From: Erysipelothrix sp.
GTDB lineage: Bacteria; Bacillota_I; Bacilli_A; Erysipelotrichales; Erysipelotrichaceae
Direction of reading: 5' to 3'
Assembly (NCBI GenBank): GCA_012511085.1
Contig: JAAZGU010000111.1
Location: forward strand, 1-13,435
Length of the DNA: 13,435 nt
The notes beneath the pieces are model-generated. The model was given only the letters and a program-made list of their open reading frames with translations. It did no database searches and was not told the DNA's origin. The position numbers were made by a program, and so were the translations under genes. Shown one piece after another: positions 1 through 8,930 of the stretch (position 1 is its first letter; every line of letters starts with the position of its first letter).

Positions 1-95
1 ACAGCCGGTTCATTTAAAACGACACCTTCATCTTTAACATAAATGAGTACATTGGCAGTACCTAAATCAATTCCAATTGATTTTGAAAACAACAT
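1..95 (-). CDS. mbl: MreB/Mbl-family rod-shape actin homologue, N-terminal fragment
   Basis: The first 31 codons of a bacterial actin are visible; the gene runs off the window at base 1. The start reads [20 protein letters not shown], which carries the phosphate-1 loop of the actin fold (GIDLGTAN). Residues 16-30, including VLIYVK and VLNEP, resemble Bacillus Mbl (VLIHVK, VLNEP) more than MreB, but paralogue assignment from 31 residues is tentative. The family forms membrane-associated filaments that guide peptidoglycan synthesis along the lateral wall. The ATG is preceded by AAGGA with a 7-nt spacer. A promoter-like sequence lies in the 57-nt gap before it, so it may be transcribed separately from the ATP synthase operon. 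Confidence 0.88.
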   Translation of the reverse strand, partial: MLFSKSIGIDLGTANVLIYVKDEGVVLNEPA

Positions 96-126
96 AATGA
101 GATCCTTCTTTCAATAAAACATGTGT

Positions 127-155
127 ATTATATCATAAACTATTTTTTATGACTA
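127..155 (-). promoter_or_regulatory. Extended -10 promoter candidate for mbl/mreB
   Basis: Read on the minus strand, TGATATAAT (an extended -10, TGn plus TATAAT) has its hexamer at 132-127. A weak -35, TAGTCA (4 of 6 matches to TTGACA), lies at 155-150 with a 17-nt spacer. The -35 overlaps the TAG stop codon of the DUF1146 gene. Transcription would begin near base 120 and give a leader of about 25 nt. This is a sequence match only. Confidence 0.55.
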
Positions 156-353
156 TGACAGCGTTTGATACATAATATTAATTAAAAACTGCGCCACGGC
201 ATAACCTAAGACCATGGCTAAGATAATATACAGCAATTGTGCTTGCCAAACCCTGTTCTTTTTAAGAAATTTATTAAAATCCAAACTGCCCAAGGCTAGC
301 ATTGAAAATGCAAAACTTATAAAATGGATTGTAATTCGTACAATTGGATTCAC
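153..353 (-). CDS. DUF1146 family small membrane protein (YwzB-like)
   Basis: This hydrophobic protein of about 66 residues has two predicted membrane segments: one near the N terminus (IVRITIHFISFAFSMLALGSL) and one in the second half (LLYIILAMVLGYAVAQFLI). Between them lies a basic loop with DFNKFLKKNR, the pattern I recognise from DUF1146/YwzB proteins encoded beside atp operons in Bacillota. The function is unknown. The reading frame can begin at GTG 362-360, ATG 359-357 or GTG 353-351. I chose the last because AAGGAG at 367-362 stands 8 nt before it, against only 2 nt before the ATG. The Shine-Dalgarno overlaps the TAA stop of atpC, so the gene is probably the last cistron of the atp operon. 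It ends in TAG. Confidence 0.8.
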   Translation of the reverse strand: MNPIVRITIHFISFAFSMLALGSLDFNKFLKKNRVWQAQLLYIILAMVLGYAVAQFLINIMYQTLS

Positions 354-361
354 ATCCATCA

Positions 362-367
362 CTCCTT
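362..367 (-). promoter_or_regulatory. Ribosome binding site deciding the DUF1146 start
   Basis: AAGGAG is followed by TGATGGAT and then GTG. The ATG inside the spacer is only 2 nt from the core, and TGAT can extend the pairing with the 16S rRNA tail, so the GTG is the better-placed start. The site overlaps the atpC stop codon. Confidence 0.6.
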
Positions 368-752
368 AGGATGCTGCTTTGATGCGATTAACTGCTTTCT
401 TAAGCGCAATCTCCGCACGCAGCATATCCACTTCTTCTTTATGCAACATTAACTTTTCCGCATGCTCTTTTGCTTGTAAAGCCCGCTGAACGTCAATTTC
501 TTCACTGTGTTCAATGGCTTCCACCAACAAGGTGGCAACATTGTTTTGAAAATACAAGGTGCCCCCGGCAATCGCATAGCGCTGCTCTTCGCCATTTTCG
601 CGGGTCCGCATCAATGAAATCGTTAAAATCGCAACAATGGGCATGTGGTTCTTTAAAATCCCAAGTTGCCCTTGTGTTGTTTCAACATTTAAGATTGTCG
701 TGTTCATCACTTTATACAAACCCTTTGGGGTAACTATTTTAACTTGAAACAT
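366..752 (-). CDS. atpC: F1Fo ATP synthase subunit epsilon
   Basis: At 128 residues this is close to the family norm of about 130-140. The N-terminal beta-sandwich domain (residues 1 to about 85) contains the typical QGQLGILKNHMPIVAIL stretch. Residues 87-127 form the two-helix C-terminal domain that can extend into the alpha3beta3 ring and inhibit ATP hydrolysis. The segment VDMLRA (108-113) resembles the I/L-D-x-x-R-A motif that binds ATP in some Bacillus epsilon subunits. The subunit sits on gamma at the central stalk and couples rotation to catalysis. ATG lies 2 nt after the atpD stop. The Shine-Dalgarno is weak, so translational coupling to atpD is likely. It ends in TAA. Confidence 0.96.
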   Translation of the reverse strand: MFQVKIVTPKGLYKVMNTTILNVETTQGQLGILKNHMPIVAILTISLMRTRENGEEQRYAIAGGTLYFQNNVATLLVEAIEHSEEIDVQRALQAKEHAEKLMLHKEEVDMLRAEIALKKAVNRIKAAS

Positions 753-754
753 GC

Positions 755-2164
<1,410 letters not shown>

Positions 2165-3007
2165 CTAGAGCGCATCCGCACCAGCGATAATTTCTGAAAT
2201 TTCTTGTGTAATTTCAGCCTGGCGTGATTGATTGTATTTAAGTGTTAATTCCTCCACGAGTTCCTCGGCATTCTCCGTTGCATTTTCCATGGCAATCCGA
2301 CGTGATGCTTGTTCACTTGTCTTTGCTTCTAAATACAAACGATAGACCATGCTGACCACACTCATGGGAATTAATTGTTCTAAAATAGTATGCGCGTTGG
2401 GTTCAAAAATTGTATCAATGTAATTTGTATGGGTTTCAACACGCTGGGGTTGAAAAGGTAAAATTTGAGTTTGCGTCGCCTCAAAATTGATAGAGTTTAT
2501 AAATTTTGTATAAACCACATGCACGGATGTCACTTTACCTTGTGCATAACGTCTTAACACATCCAGCATCGCATCATCAATGGCTTTAAAAGTTAAGTCA
2601 TCGCTTAAAATCCGATTATGATTCACAAGCTCATAATTTCGGTAAGTAAACCAACTGTAACCTTTAGTGCCAATCACAAGGTATGCTCCCGCTTGCGGTT
2701 CATCATTAAAGTATTTCAAAACATTCGCATTGTATGCACCACATAAACCCAAATCGGAGGTTAAGACGATGACCAGGGGATTGGTGTCGGCTTGCGGCTT
2801 CAGCCAAATGGAATCTTTGTCTTCAGCTGCCTGCAACACGTGGTAGGCCACATCCAAAATGGTGTCACTGTAGGCTTTGTTTTTGTCTAAAACGACTTTC
2901 TGTTTTTGAAACTTGCTAATCGCAATCATTTCCATGGCTTGCGTGATCTTTTTGGTCGCTTCAATGGAACGGATGCGTCGTTTTATGGCTTGTTTTGAAA
3001 CACCCAT
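2165..3007 (-). CDS. atpG: F1Fo ATP synthase subunit gamma (rotor shaft)
   Basis: This 280-residue protein is the central shaft, which rotates inside the alpha3beta3 ring. The N-terminal helix (IKRRIRSIEATKKITQAMEM, then IAISKF) and the C-terminal helix (MENATENAEELVEELTLKYN, then RQAEITQEISEI) are the two conserved ends that form its coiled coil. The middle Rossmann-like domain is more divergent, as is usual. ATG lies just downstream of the atpA stop (3-nt gap). AAAGGG precedes it at a rather long 12-nt spacing, so coupling to atpA probably helps. It ends in TAG. Confidence 0.97.
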   Translation of the reverse strand: MGVSKQAIKRRIRSIEATKKITQAMEMIAISKFQKQKVVLDKNKAYSDTILDVAYHVLQAAEDKDSIWLKPQADTNPLVIVLTSDLGLCGAYNANVLKYFNDEPQAGAYLVIGTKGYSWFTYRNYELVNHNRILSDDLTFKAIDDAMLDVLRRYAQGKVTSVHVVYTKFINSINFEATQTQILPFQPQRVETHTNYIDTIFEPNAHTILEQLIPMSVVSMVYRLYLEAKTSEQASRRIAMENATENAEELVEELTLKYNQSRQAEITQEISEIIAGADAL

Positions 3008-3010
3008 AAA

Positions 3011-4534
3011 TTAAATATTCCCTTTCATTTCTTGATAGGCCAAGACAAAATCGGTGCATGCTTGATGCATTTGTGTATGCAATTCATCAGAAATTGCCTT
3101 TTCTCTTGCTAGAGTTGCGACAATTTCAGGATGGGTATCGCGAAAGTAACGATGCAATTGCGCTTCAAATTGTGATACTTCCTCAATTTCAATGCCTTCT
3201 AAGAATTTATATTTGGCACTGAAAAGTGAAATGACAATGTAAGCCAAGGGCATCGGTGCGTATTGTTTTTGTTTTAAGAGTTCCGTTAAACGCGCCCCAT
3301 GATCAATGATGCGCTTGGTGGATGCATCAAGATCGGAACCAAATTGCGCAAAACTCAAGAGTTCATGATATTGCGCCAATTCTAATTTAAGGGAACCCGA
3401 AACTTGCTTCATGGCTTTGGTTTGTGCCGCCGAACCAACGCGTGACACACTCAAACCACTATCAACGGCTGGTCGCACACCAGCATTGAAAAGTTCGGTT
3501 TGTAAGAACAATTGCCCGTCGGTAATTGAAATCACGTTGGTTGGAATGTAAGCGCTGATATCACCTGCTAAGGTTTCCACAATCGGTAGTGCCGTTAAGG
3601 AACCACCACCATGATTATCATTAAGTTTGGCTGCACGCTCCAACAAGCGTGAATGCAAGTAGAAGACATCACCCGGATACGCTTCGCGTCCTGGCGGCCT
3701 TCTTAAAAGCAAGGACATGGTCCGGTAAGCAACCGCATGTTTGGATAAATCATCATAAACAATCAACACATCTTTGCCTTGTTCCATCCATTCTTCGCCC
3801 ATGGCACAACCCGCATAGGGAGCGATGTATTGTAAAGGCGCCATTTCGGAGGCCGTCGCACTGACAACCGTCGTGTATTCCATGGCGTTGTGAGATTTTA
3901 ACTTCTCAACAATTTGTGCGACCGTCGATGCTTTTTGACCAATCGCCACGTAAATACAATACATGTCTTGATCTTTTTGATTGATGATGGTGTCAACCGC
4001 AATCGCTGTTTTTCCGGTTTGACGATCCCCGATGATGAGTTCTCGTTGACCGCGGCCAATCGGAATCATGGAGTCAATGATCTTCAATCCAGTTTGTACC
4101 GGCTGATCCACAGACTTCCGGGTCATTACCCCGGGCGCCACCCGTTCCACCGGCCGTGTTTTATCACTGATGATTTCACCTAAACCATCAATGGGTTGTC
4201 CTAAAGCATTGACGACCCGCCCTAAAAGGGCATCGCCCACTTTAACCTCAACGATGCGACCCGTACGTTTGACCTCATCGCCTTCTTTAATAAGAACATC
4301 GGATCCAATTAAAACCGCACCCACATGATCTTCTTCCAGGTTTAAAACCATCCCGACCACATCATGAGGGAACATCAATAATTCGCCAGCCATCGCATTA
4401 TTTAAACCATGCAACAATGCGATGCCATCACCAACACTCAGCACATAGCCAACATCATCGACCTGCAACTCACTTTGGTAATGTTTTATTTGATCTTTAA
4501 TTAAAGCACTTATTTCTTCGGGTTTTAATTGCAT
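3011..4534 (-). CDS. atpA: F1Fo ATP synthase subunit alpha
   Basis: This 507-residue protein is the non-catalytic nucleotide-binding subunit of F1. The P-loop GDRQTGKT is at 169-176, and the arginine finger region [10 protein letters not shown] (R365) reaches into the beta active site. The N-terminal segment (1 to about 25) is the helix that contacts the delta subunit. The ATG is preceded by AGGTGAT in the tail of atpH, complementary to the 16S rRNA 3' end, with 7 nt between AGG and ATG. The gene starts 4 nt after the atpH TGA stop and ends in TAA. Confidence 0.98.
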   Translation of the reverse strand: MQLKPEEISALIKDQIKHYQSELQVDDVGYVLSVGDGIALLHGLNNAMAGELLMFPHDVVGMVLNLEEDHVGAVLIGSDVLIKEGDEVKRTGRIVEVKVGDALLGRVVNALGQPIDGLGEIISDKTRPVERVAPGVMTRKSVDQPVQTGLKIIDSMIPIGRGQRELIIGDRQTGKTAIAVDTIINQKDQDMYCIYVAIGQKASTVAQIVEKLKSHNAMEYTTVVSATASEMAPLQYIAPYAGCAMGEEWMEQGKDVLIVYDDLSKHAVAYRTMSLLLRRPPGREAYPGDVFYLHSRLLERAAKLNDNHGGGSLTALPIVETLAGDISAYIPTNVISITDGQLFLQTELFNAGVRPAVDSGLSVSRVGSAAQTKAMKQVSGSLKLELAQYHELLSFAQFGSDLDASTKRIIDHGARLTELLKQKQYAPMPLAYIVISLFSAKYKFLEGIEIEEVSQFEAQLHRYFRDTHPEIVATLAREKAISDELHTQMHQACTDFVLAYQEMKGNI

Positions 4535-4538
4535 ATCA

Positions 4539-5072
4539 TCACCTGCTCTCTTTCAATAACTGCGCCTTCAGTTGCGCCATTTTCGCTTGCATCGAAGCAT
4601 CTATCACCACATCATTCACCACCACTTTAATCCCCGATATCAACTGCGGATTAAGGTAGTTTTTAAGCGCTACTTTGCTTTCCAACATCTGCGATACGGT
4701 TGCTTCAATTTGTTGATGCTCAGTGTCACTTAATTGTCGGATTGAATACACAATCCCTTCTTCAATGTTGTAGTGTTTATTAAATAAAGAATGAAACTCA
4801 TCAATGATTCCCTTGATTAATGACACACGTCGTTTATCGATGAGAATCATAATCCATGAAATCAAATGGGTTTCAACTTTGCCTTCCAGAATGCTCTGCA
4901 TCATTTCTTTTTTTGTATCAGCTTCAATTTTTAAAGACATTAAAAACGCTAACACATCATCATCAAAGACATCCTTTAGTAAGGTTAGTTGTTGTTCATA
5001 AACATCCAGCTTATGTTCTTCAAGCGCCAAATCATACAGCGCCACTGCGTAACGGTTCGCAATTTTTCTCAC
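4539..5072 (-). CDS. atpH: F1Fo ATP synthase subunit delta (OSCP-type)
   Basis: This 177-residue protein fits the delta/OSCP family, which clamps the peripheral stalk to the top of the F1 head. The N-terminal six-helix domain begins with the typical [17 protein letters not shown]. The C-terminal part contains the conserved [25 protein letters not shown] pattern near residues 144-168. The start codon is GTG. It overlaps the atpF stop as GTGA (4 nt), with only a weak distant purine stretch, so it is likely read by translational coupling. It ends in TGA, one of the stops that show UGA is not tryptophan in this organism. Confidence 0.96.
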   Translation of the reverse strand: MRKIANRYAVALYDLALEEHKLDVYEQQLTLLKDVFDDDVLAFLMSLKIEADTKKEMMQSILEGKVETHLISWIMILIDKRRVSLIKGIIDEFHSLFNKHYNIEEGIVYSIRQLSDTEHQQIEATVSQMLESKVALKNYLNPQLISGIKVVVNDVVIDASMQAKMAQLKAQLLKESR

Positions 5073-5578
5073 GAATGCTTCGCTTCCTTCACAAACGTTT
5101 CGATGGCTTTGCGATCAAATTCTTCATCAATCTTATCGTGCATCAAACGTTCGCTCGCCAAAAAGGCAACATCTACAATTTCTTTTTGAATGCTGTCCTG
5201 CATGGCTTTCACCTGTAACTCAATCTGTTGATTGGCTTGCGTCAGCTTTTGTTGCGCTTGCACTTGGGCTTCATCTAAAATGGTTGCTTTAATCTGCTTG
5301 GCCTCAATTTCAGAACGCTGAATAATAACTTGTGCCTTCTGTGCCGCTTCTTTAAGTTGCGCTTGCGCTTGGACTTGCTGTTGCTCAGCTTGACTTTGCA
5401 TCTGATGCGCATCATCCAAGGTCTTTTGCGCTAAATCCGCACGTTTCGCAAGCAAGTTCATGACCGGCACCCATAAGTACTTTTTCATAACAAAAAGTAA
5501 AACACCAGTCGCCATTAACTGGGCAAGCATTGTGATGGGATCAGGAATTAAACTACCGAGAATATCAATATCAGGCAC
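5069..5578 (-). CDS. atpF: F1Fo ATP synthase subunit b (peripheral stalk)
   Basis: Subunit b forms the membrane-anchored peripheral stalk. One membrane segment near the N terminus (ITMLAQLMATGVLLFVMKKY) is followed by WVPVMNLLAKRAD and a long alanine- and glutamine-rich coiled coil. The start is a real choice: GTG 5587-5585, ATG 5584-5582 or GTG 5578-5576. AGGAGG at 5592-5587 continues as AGGAGGTGAT, ten bases complementary to the 16S rRNA tail, so the ATG falls within the pairing region while GTG at 5578 has an 8-nt spacer. I therefore prefer GTG 5578 (169 residues); starting at the ATG gives 171. It ends in TGA, overlapping the atpH start by 4 nt. Confidence 0.94.
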   Translation of the reverse strand: MPDIDILGSLIPDPITMLAQLMATGVLLFVMKKYLWVPVMNLLAKRADLAQKTLDDAHQMQSQAEQQQVQAQAQLKEAAQKAQVIIQRSEIEAKQIKATILDEAQVQAQQKLTQANQQIELQVKAMQDSIQKEIVDVAFLASERLMHDKIDEEFDRKAIETFVKEAKHS

Positions 5579-5586
5579 GTCCATCA

Positions 5587-5592
5587 CCTCCT
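5587..5592 (-). promoter_or_regulatory. Strong ribosome binding site deciding the atpF start
   Basis: AGGAGG is followed by TGATGGAC and then GTG. The run AGGAGGTGAT matches the 16S rRNA anti-Shine-Dalgarno over ten bases. This places the first ATG only 2 nt from the core and the GTG at an optimal 8 nt. Confidence 0.65.
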
Positions 5593-5600
5593 CATCTTAT

Positions 5601-5849
<249 letters not shown>

Positions 5850-5855
5850 CTATTG

Positions 5856-6548
5856 TTAGGCAAATTCATTGCCAACATATACCGTAGTTAATGAAATAAA
5901 GATAAACATTTGAATCGCACCCACAAACAAATCAAAGTAGAAATGTAAAAAAGGCGCAATGAAGGGACCAATGAAGTTGATTTGGCCAAGCACAGGGATA
6001 AACCCTGAAATATAGGCCGTAAAACCATACACCAACAATAAAATAATAGAACCACTGGTGATGTTACCAAAGAGACGCACAGACATGGAAATCACCGGTG
6101 CCAGTGTCCCAAAGAAGTTCATAATAAAAAACAAGGGATGGGGATCAAAGTACCCTTTGATGTAGCCTTTTAAACCGTTGTGTTTAATGCTGGCATGCTG
6201 CACCAAGATAAAGGTAATGAGTGCCAAGGTTAAGGTAACACTGTAATTCTTGGTTGGTTGGGTAATTCCCAACAGCCCAATGGTGTTACTGATTAAAATA
6301 TAAAAGGCCAGCACGCCCACATAAGGGGCATACTTTGGTGCACTTTCATCCTTAACATTATCCTTGGTTAGTTTGTTGAGCGATTCCACAATCATAATCG
6401 CAAGCAAGGTCAACCCTTTGGGTTTCGCATAAGGATCAGCCTTTTTAATGCTGCGATGCATGGCCAAAACTAAAGCAATCACAAGCGTGCTCACAATAAA
6501 AATCGAAATAACTTCAACTTGGATTTTTAAATTAATGGCTCCGATCAT
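5856..6548 (-). CDS. atpB: F1Fo ATP synthase subunit a (stator ion channel)
   Basis: This 230-residue membrane protein provides the two half-channels beside the c ring. The essential stator arginine is R158 in SMSVRLFGN, and the last helix carries the conserved FVGAIQMFIF with Q213. Several hydrophobic segments are present, including ones near residues 12-30, 76-95, 104-117, 163-185 and 205-225. The length is typical of compact Bacillota a subunits. AAAGGAG with a 6-nt spacer precedes ATG and lies inside the last codons of atpI, with which the gene overlaps by 17 nt. It ends in TAA, 21 nt before atpE. Confidence 0.97.
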   Translation of the reverse strand: MIGAINLKIQVEVISIFIVSTLVIALVLAMHRSIKKADPYAKPKGLTLLAIMIVESLNKLTKDNVKDESAPKYAPYVGVLAFYILISNTIGLLGITQPTKNYSVTLTLALITFILVQHASIKHNGLKGYIKGYFDPHPLFFIMNFFGTLAPVISMSVRLFGNITSGSIILLLVYGFTAYISGFIPVLGQINFIGPFIAPFLHFYFDLFVGAIQMFIFISLTTVYVGNEFA

Positions 6549-6912
6549 GATTTTCTCCTTTTTTCTTAAGCTTCACTTCACTCACATACACGACTAATTT
6601 TATCATAACTAACCCAAGCGCGACCATGTATATACTAAACAAGTGCGGCCACACAATCGCAGTTAGAAACGCTAAAATCATCAAACCATAGTTTATCATA
6701 GCGTTGAATATAAATAAAGATAAGGTAAAATGCTCCCGAAACAAGAGCTCATCCACGTAGTTTTGATGCAGAAGAAAATTGATCTGACTCACAGCCACAC
6801 CAACAATCAGCCCTAATCCATATTTAAGCTGCCAAAAACTCAATGCAAGTGCGAGCCCACATCCGATAAAAAAGGTGCGGGTTTGTATTTGGCGAATGTA
6901 GTTTTTCTTCAT
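6532..6912 (-). CDS. atpI: AtpI-family protein, ATP synthase accessory membrane protein
   Basis: This protein of about 126 residues has a basic N terminus and four predicted membrane segments (roughly 13-28, 31-48, 62-84 and 88-110). It ends in a lysine-rich charged tail (KLKKKGENHDRSH). Position between atpZ and atpB and the four-helix layout identify it as AtpI, reported to help c-ring assembly and, with AtpZ, to act in divalent cation transport. Sequence conservation in this family is weak, so the call rests mainly on context. I chose ATG 6912, which overlaps the atpZ TGA as ATGA, over an in-frame TTG at 6924. No convincing Shine-Dalgarno precedes it, implying coupling to atpZ. Confidence 0.85.
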   Translation of the reverse strand: MKKNYIRQIQTRTFFIGCGLALALSFWQLKYGLGLIVGVAVSQINFLLHQNYVDELLFREHFTLSLFIFNAMINYGLMILAFLTAIVWPHLFSIYMVALGLVMIKLVVYVSEVKLKKKGENHDRSH

Positions 6913-7094
6913 TGTTTTGCCCAACGATACAAATAATAAAAAGCGTTAAAGACACCCACAAGAACACCGATGAGGGTCAAGATAGGGTTGGTATGAAACC
7001 GTTCATCCAAATAATAACCCAACAAACTAAACCCGCCCACGCTTAAGGCAATCACCATTCCTAACTCAAGTGCTTTAACGACTGCTTTTTTCAT
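6909..7094 (-). CDS. atpZ: AtpZ/ATPase_gene1-family small membrane protein
   Basis: This 61-residue protein has two membrane helices (about 9-27 and 37-57). The characteristic GYYLDERF turn between them is followed by NPILTLIGVLVGVFNAFYYLYR, the signature of the AtpZ/ATPase_gene1 family that opens many atp operons. With AtpI it has been linked to Mg2+/Ca2+ supply of the ATP synthase in alkaliphilic Bacillus. ATG directly follows the upp stop (TAAATG, no gap). No Shine-Dalgarno is visible, so translation probably depends on ribosomes finishing upp. The TGA stop overlaps the atpI start. Confidence 0.88.
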   Translation of the reverse strand: MKKAVVKALELGMVIALSVGGFSLLGYYLDERFHTNPILTLIGVLVGVFNAFYYLYRWAKQ

Positions 7095-7715
7095 TTACTT
7101 GGTGCCAAAGATTCGATCACCGGCATCACCGAGTCCCGGAACGATGTAACCGACTTCATTAAGCTTCTCATCAAGGGAAGCCAAATAGATGTCAACATCC
7201 GGATGATCATCCTCCACACGTTTCACCCCTTCAGGAGCGCCCACAAGACACACAAGCTTAATGCTCTTGCAGCCTCTTTCTTTCAATAAAGAAATGGTTG
7301 CGCTGGCTGAGCCGCCTGTCGCTAACATGGGATCTAAAACCATGACGACAGAATCTTTCATGCTTTTGGGAAATTTCGCATAGTACTCATGCGGTTGAAA
7401 GGTCTCCTCATCGCGATACAGGCCAACATGACCCACTTTGGCTGTTGGAATCAAATCCAAGATGCCATCCACCATGCCGAGCCCAGCCCGTAAAATTGGA
7501 ATCAGCACCACGCTTTTTGCCAACTCATAGGTTTGGCAAGGACCCATGGGTGTTTCAATCTCAACTTCCTTGAGGGGTAAATCACGAGAAATTTCATAAG
7601 CCATCAAGCCCGCGACTTCATCTAAATTCTGGCGAAAATCTTTGGTTCCTGTTTCCTTGTTCCGCATTTGGGTTAATTTATGCGTAATAAGTGGGTGATT
7701 TAATACGTGTAACAT
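7095..7715 (-). CDS. upp: Uracil phosphoribosyltransferase
   Basis: This 206-residue enzyme makes UMP from uracil and PRPP in pyrimidine salvage. The PRPP-binding loop DPMLATGGS is at 128-136, and the uracil-binding C terminus [13 protein letters not shown] is at 189-201, so the enzyme looks complete. AAGGAGA with a short spacer precedes ATG. The gene begins 9 nt after the glyA stop and its own TAA abuts atpZ, leaving no room for a terminator or promoter between salvage and ATP synthase genes. The glyA-upp-atp order is also found in B. subtilis. Confidence 0.98.
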   Translation of the reverse strand: MLHVLNHPLITHKLTQMRNKETGTKDFRQNLDEVAGLMAYEISRDLPLKEVEIETPMGPCQTYELAKSVVLIPILRAGLGMVDGILDLIPTAKVGHVGLYRDEETFQPHEYYAKFPKSMKDSVVMVLDPMLATGGSASATISLLKERGCKSIKLVCLVGAPEGVKRVEDDHPDVDIYLASLDEKLNEVGYIVPGLGDAGDRIFGTK

Positions 7716-7724
7716 AGTCTCTCC

Positions 7725-8930
7725 TTATTTTTTCTCTTTAATGAATGCTGAAATCTCTACTTTTAAACGATCAAGCTGGCTTTGATCACGCAAAGCCGCA
7801 ATAATCCATAACGTGATTTGTTTAAAATCCTGCTCATTGTAGCCTAGGGTCGTCATCGCCGCACTGCCCAGACGAATGCCACTGGTAATCATCGGTGATA
7901 AGGCATCGTAAGGGATGCTGTTTTTATTGGTCGTGATAAAAATACGCTCCAAGATTGCCTCGGCTTCTTTACCTGTTAAATTAAAACCACGTTGCACATC
8001 AATCATCAATAAATGATTGTCGGTACCATGACTGATAACCGGCACATCATGCTCCATGAAGGTTTTAGCCATCATCTTCGCATTGGCAATCACTTGTTTT
8101 TGATAAGTGGTGAAATCGGGCTGCATGGCCTCTTCAAAACAAATGGCCTTGGCTGCCACGACATGCATGAGCGGTCCCCCTTGAATCCCTGGAAACACGC
8201 TGCGATCGATTGCTTTCGCATATTTTGCTTTGGATAAGATGAGTCCACCGCGTGGCCCCCTTAAGGTTTTATGGGTGGTCGTGGTCACAAAATCCGCATA
8301 AGGCACCGGTGATGGATGCAGTTGCGCCGCAATCAAACCCGCAATATGCGCAATATCAGCCATCAAATAAGCACCAACCATATCCGCAATTTCACGAAAC
8401 TTCTTAAAATCAACCACACGCGGGTAGGCACTGGCACCTGCCACAATTAATTTAGGACGGTGTTTCAACGCCAAATTAGTCACTTCCTCAAAATCAATGC
8501 GATGCGTGACAGGATCCACCCCATAATGGACAAAATCATACAACTGCCCTGAAAAACTGAGATTGTGACCATGGGTTAAATGACCACCAGCTTTTAAGTT
8601 CATCGCCAAAACGACATCCTTTGGTTTTAAAACGCTCATGTAGACAGCCATGTTCGCACTCGAACCCGAGTGCGCCTGCACATTGGCATGTTCCGCACCA
8701 AACAACTGCTTCGCCCCCGCAATCGCTAACTTTTCCACCGCATCCACTTGCTCACAGCCACCATAATATCGATGACTCGGATAACCTTCTGCATATTTGT
8801 TGGTTAGCACACTACCGGTGGCTTCTAAAACCGCCTTGCTGACAAAGTTTTCAGAAGCAATGAGTTCAATTGTACGCATCTGCCGCTGTTTTTCTTGTTC
8901 AATGATTTCAAAAATACTACTGCCATTCAT
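7725..8930 (-). CDS. glyA: Serine hydroxymethyltransferase
   Basis: This PLP enzyme interconverts serine and glycine while charging tetrahydrofolate with a one-carbon unit. From ATG 8930 it is 401 residues. Visible motifs are IELIASENF (21-29), NKYAEGYP with [15 protein letters not shown] (115-122), [11 protein letters not shown] (191-201) and [14 protein letters not shown], in which K221 is the PLP lysine, then [12 protein letters not shown]. The usual HSGSQAN reads HSGSSAN. The frame stays open upstream to 8993 inside the RpiB coding region, but the ATG at 8930 fits family N termini; ATG 8939 is possible. It overlaps the preceding gene by 14 nt and has only a weak GAAGAAG Shine-Dalgarno. 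It ends in TAA. Confidence 0.96.
   Translation of the reverse strand: MNGSSIFEIIEQEKQRQMRTIELIASENFVSKAVLEATGSVLTNKYAEGYPSHRYYGGCEQVDAVEKLAIAGAKQLFGAEHANVQAHSGSSANMAVYMSVLKPKDVVLAMNLKAGGHLTHGHNLSFSGQLYDFVHYGVDPVTHRIDFEEVTNLALKHRPKLIVAGASAYPRVVDFKKFREIADMVGAYLMADIAHIAGLIAAQLHPSPVPYADFVTTTTHKTLRGPRGGLILSKAKYAKAIDRSVFPGIQGGPLMHVVAAKAICFEEAMQPDFTTYQKQVIANAKMMAKTFMEHDVPVISHGTDNHLLMIDVQRGFNLTGKEAEAILERIFITTNKNSIPYDALSPMITSGIRLGSAAMTTLGYNEQDFKQITLWIIAALRDQSQLDRLKVEISAFIKEKK

Noticed and set aside
134..151. Small inverted repeat CATAAA / TTTATG in the mbl promoter spacer
   Set aside because: A 6-bp AT-only stem with a 6-nt loop is expected by chance in AT-rich DNA and lacks the GC stem and U-tract of a terminator. 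An operator role has no support.
4539..4541. Mycoplasma-type code with UGA as tryptophan
   Set aside because: UGA terminates atpH, atpF and atpZ at the right places, and tryptophan in atpF (YLWVP) is TGG.
4856..5218. 120-codon open frame on the plus strand, and similar plus-strand frames such as 470-733 and 11479-11820
   Set aside because: They lie antisense to well-supported genes (atpH/atpF, atpC, prfA), show no recognisable domains and have no independent support.
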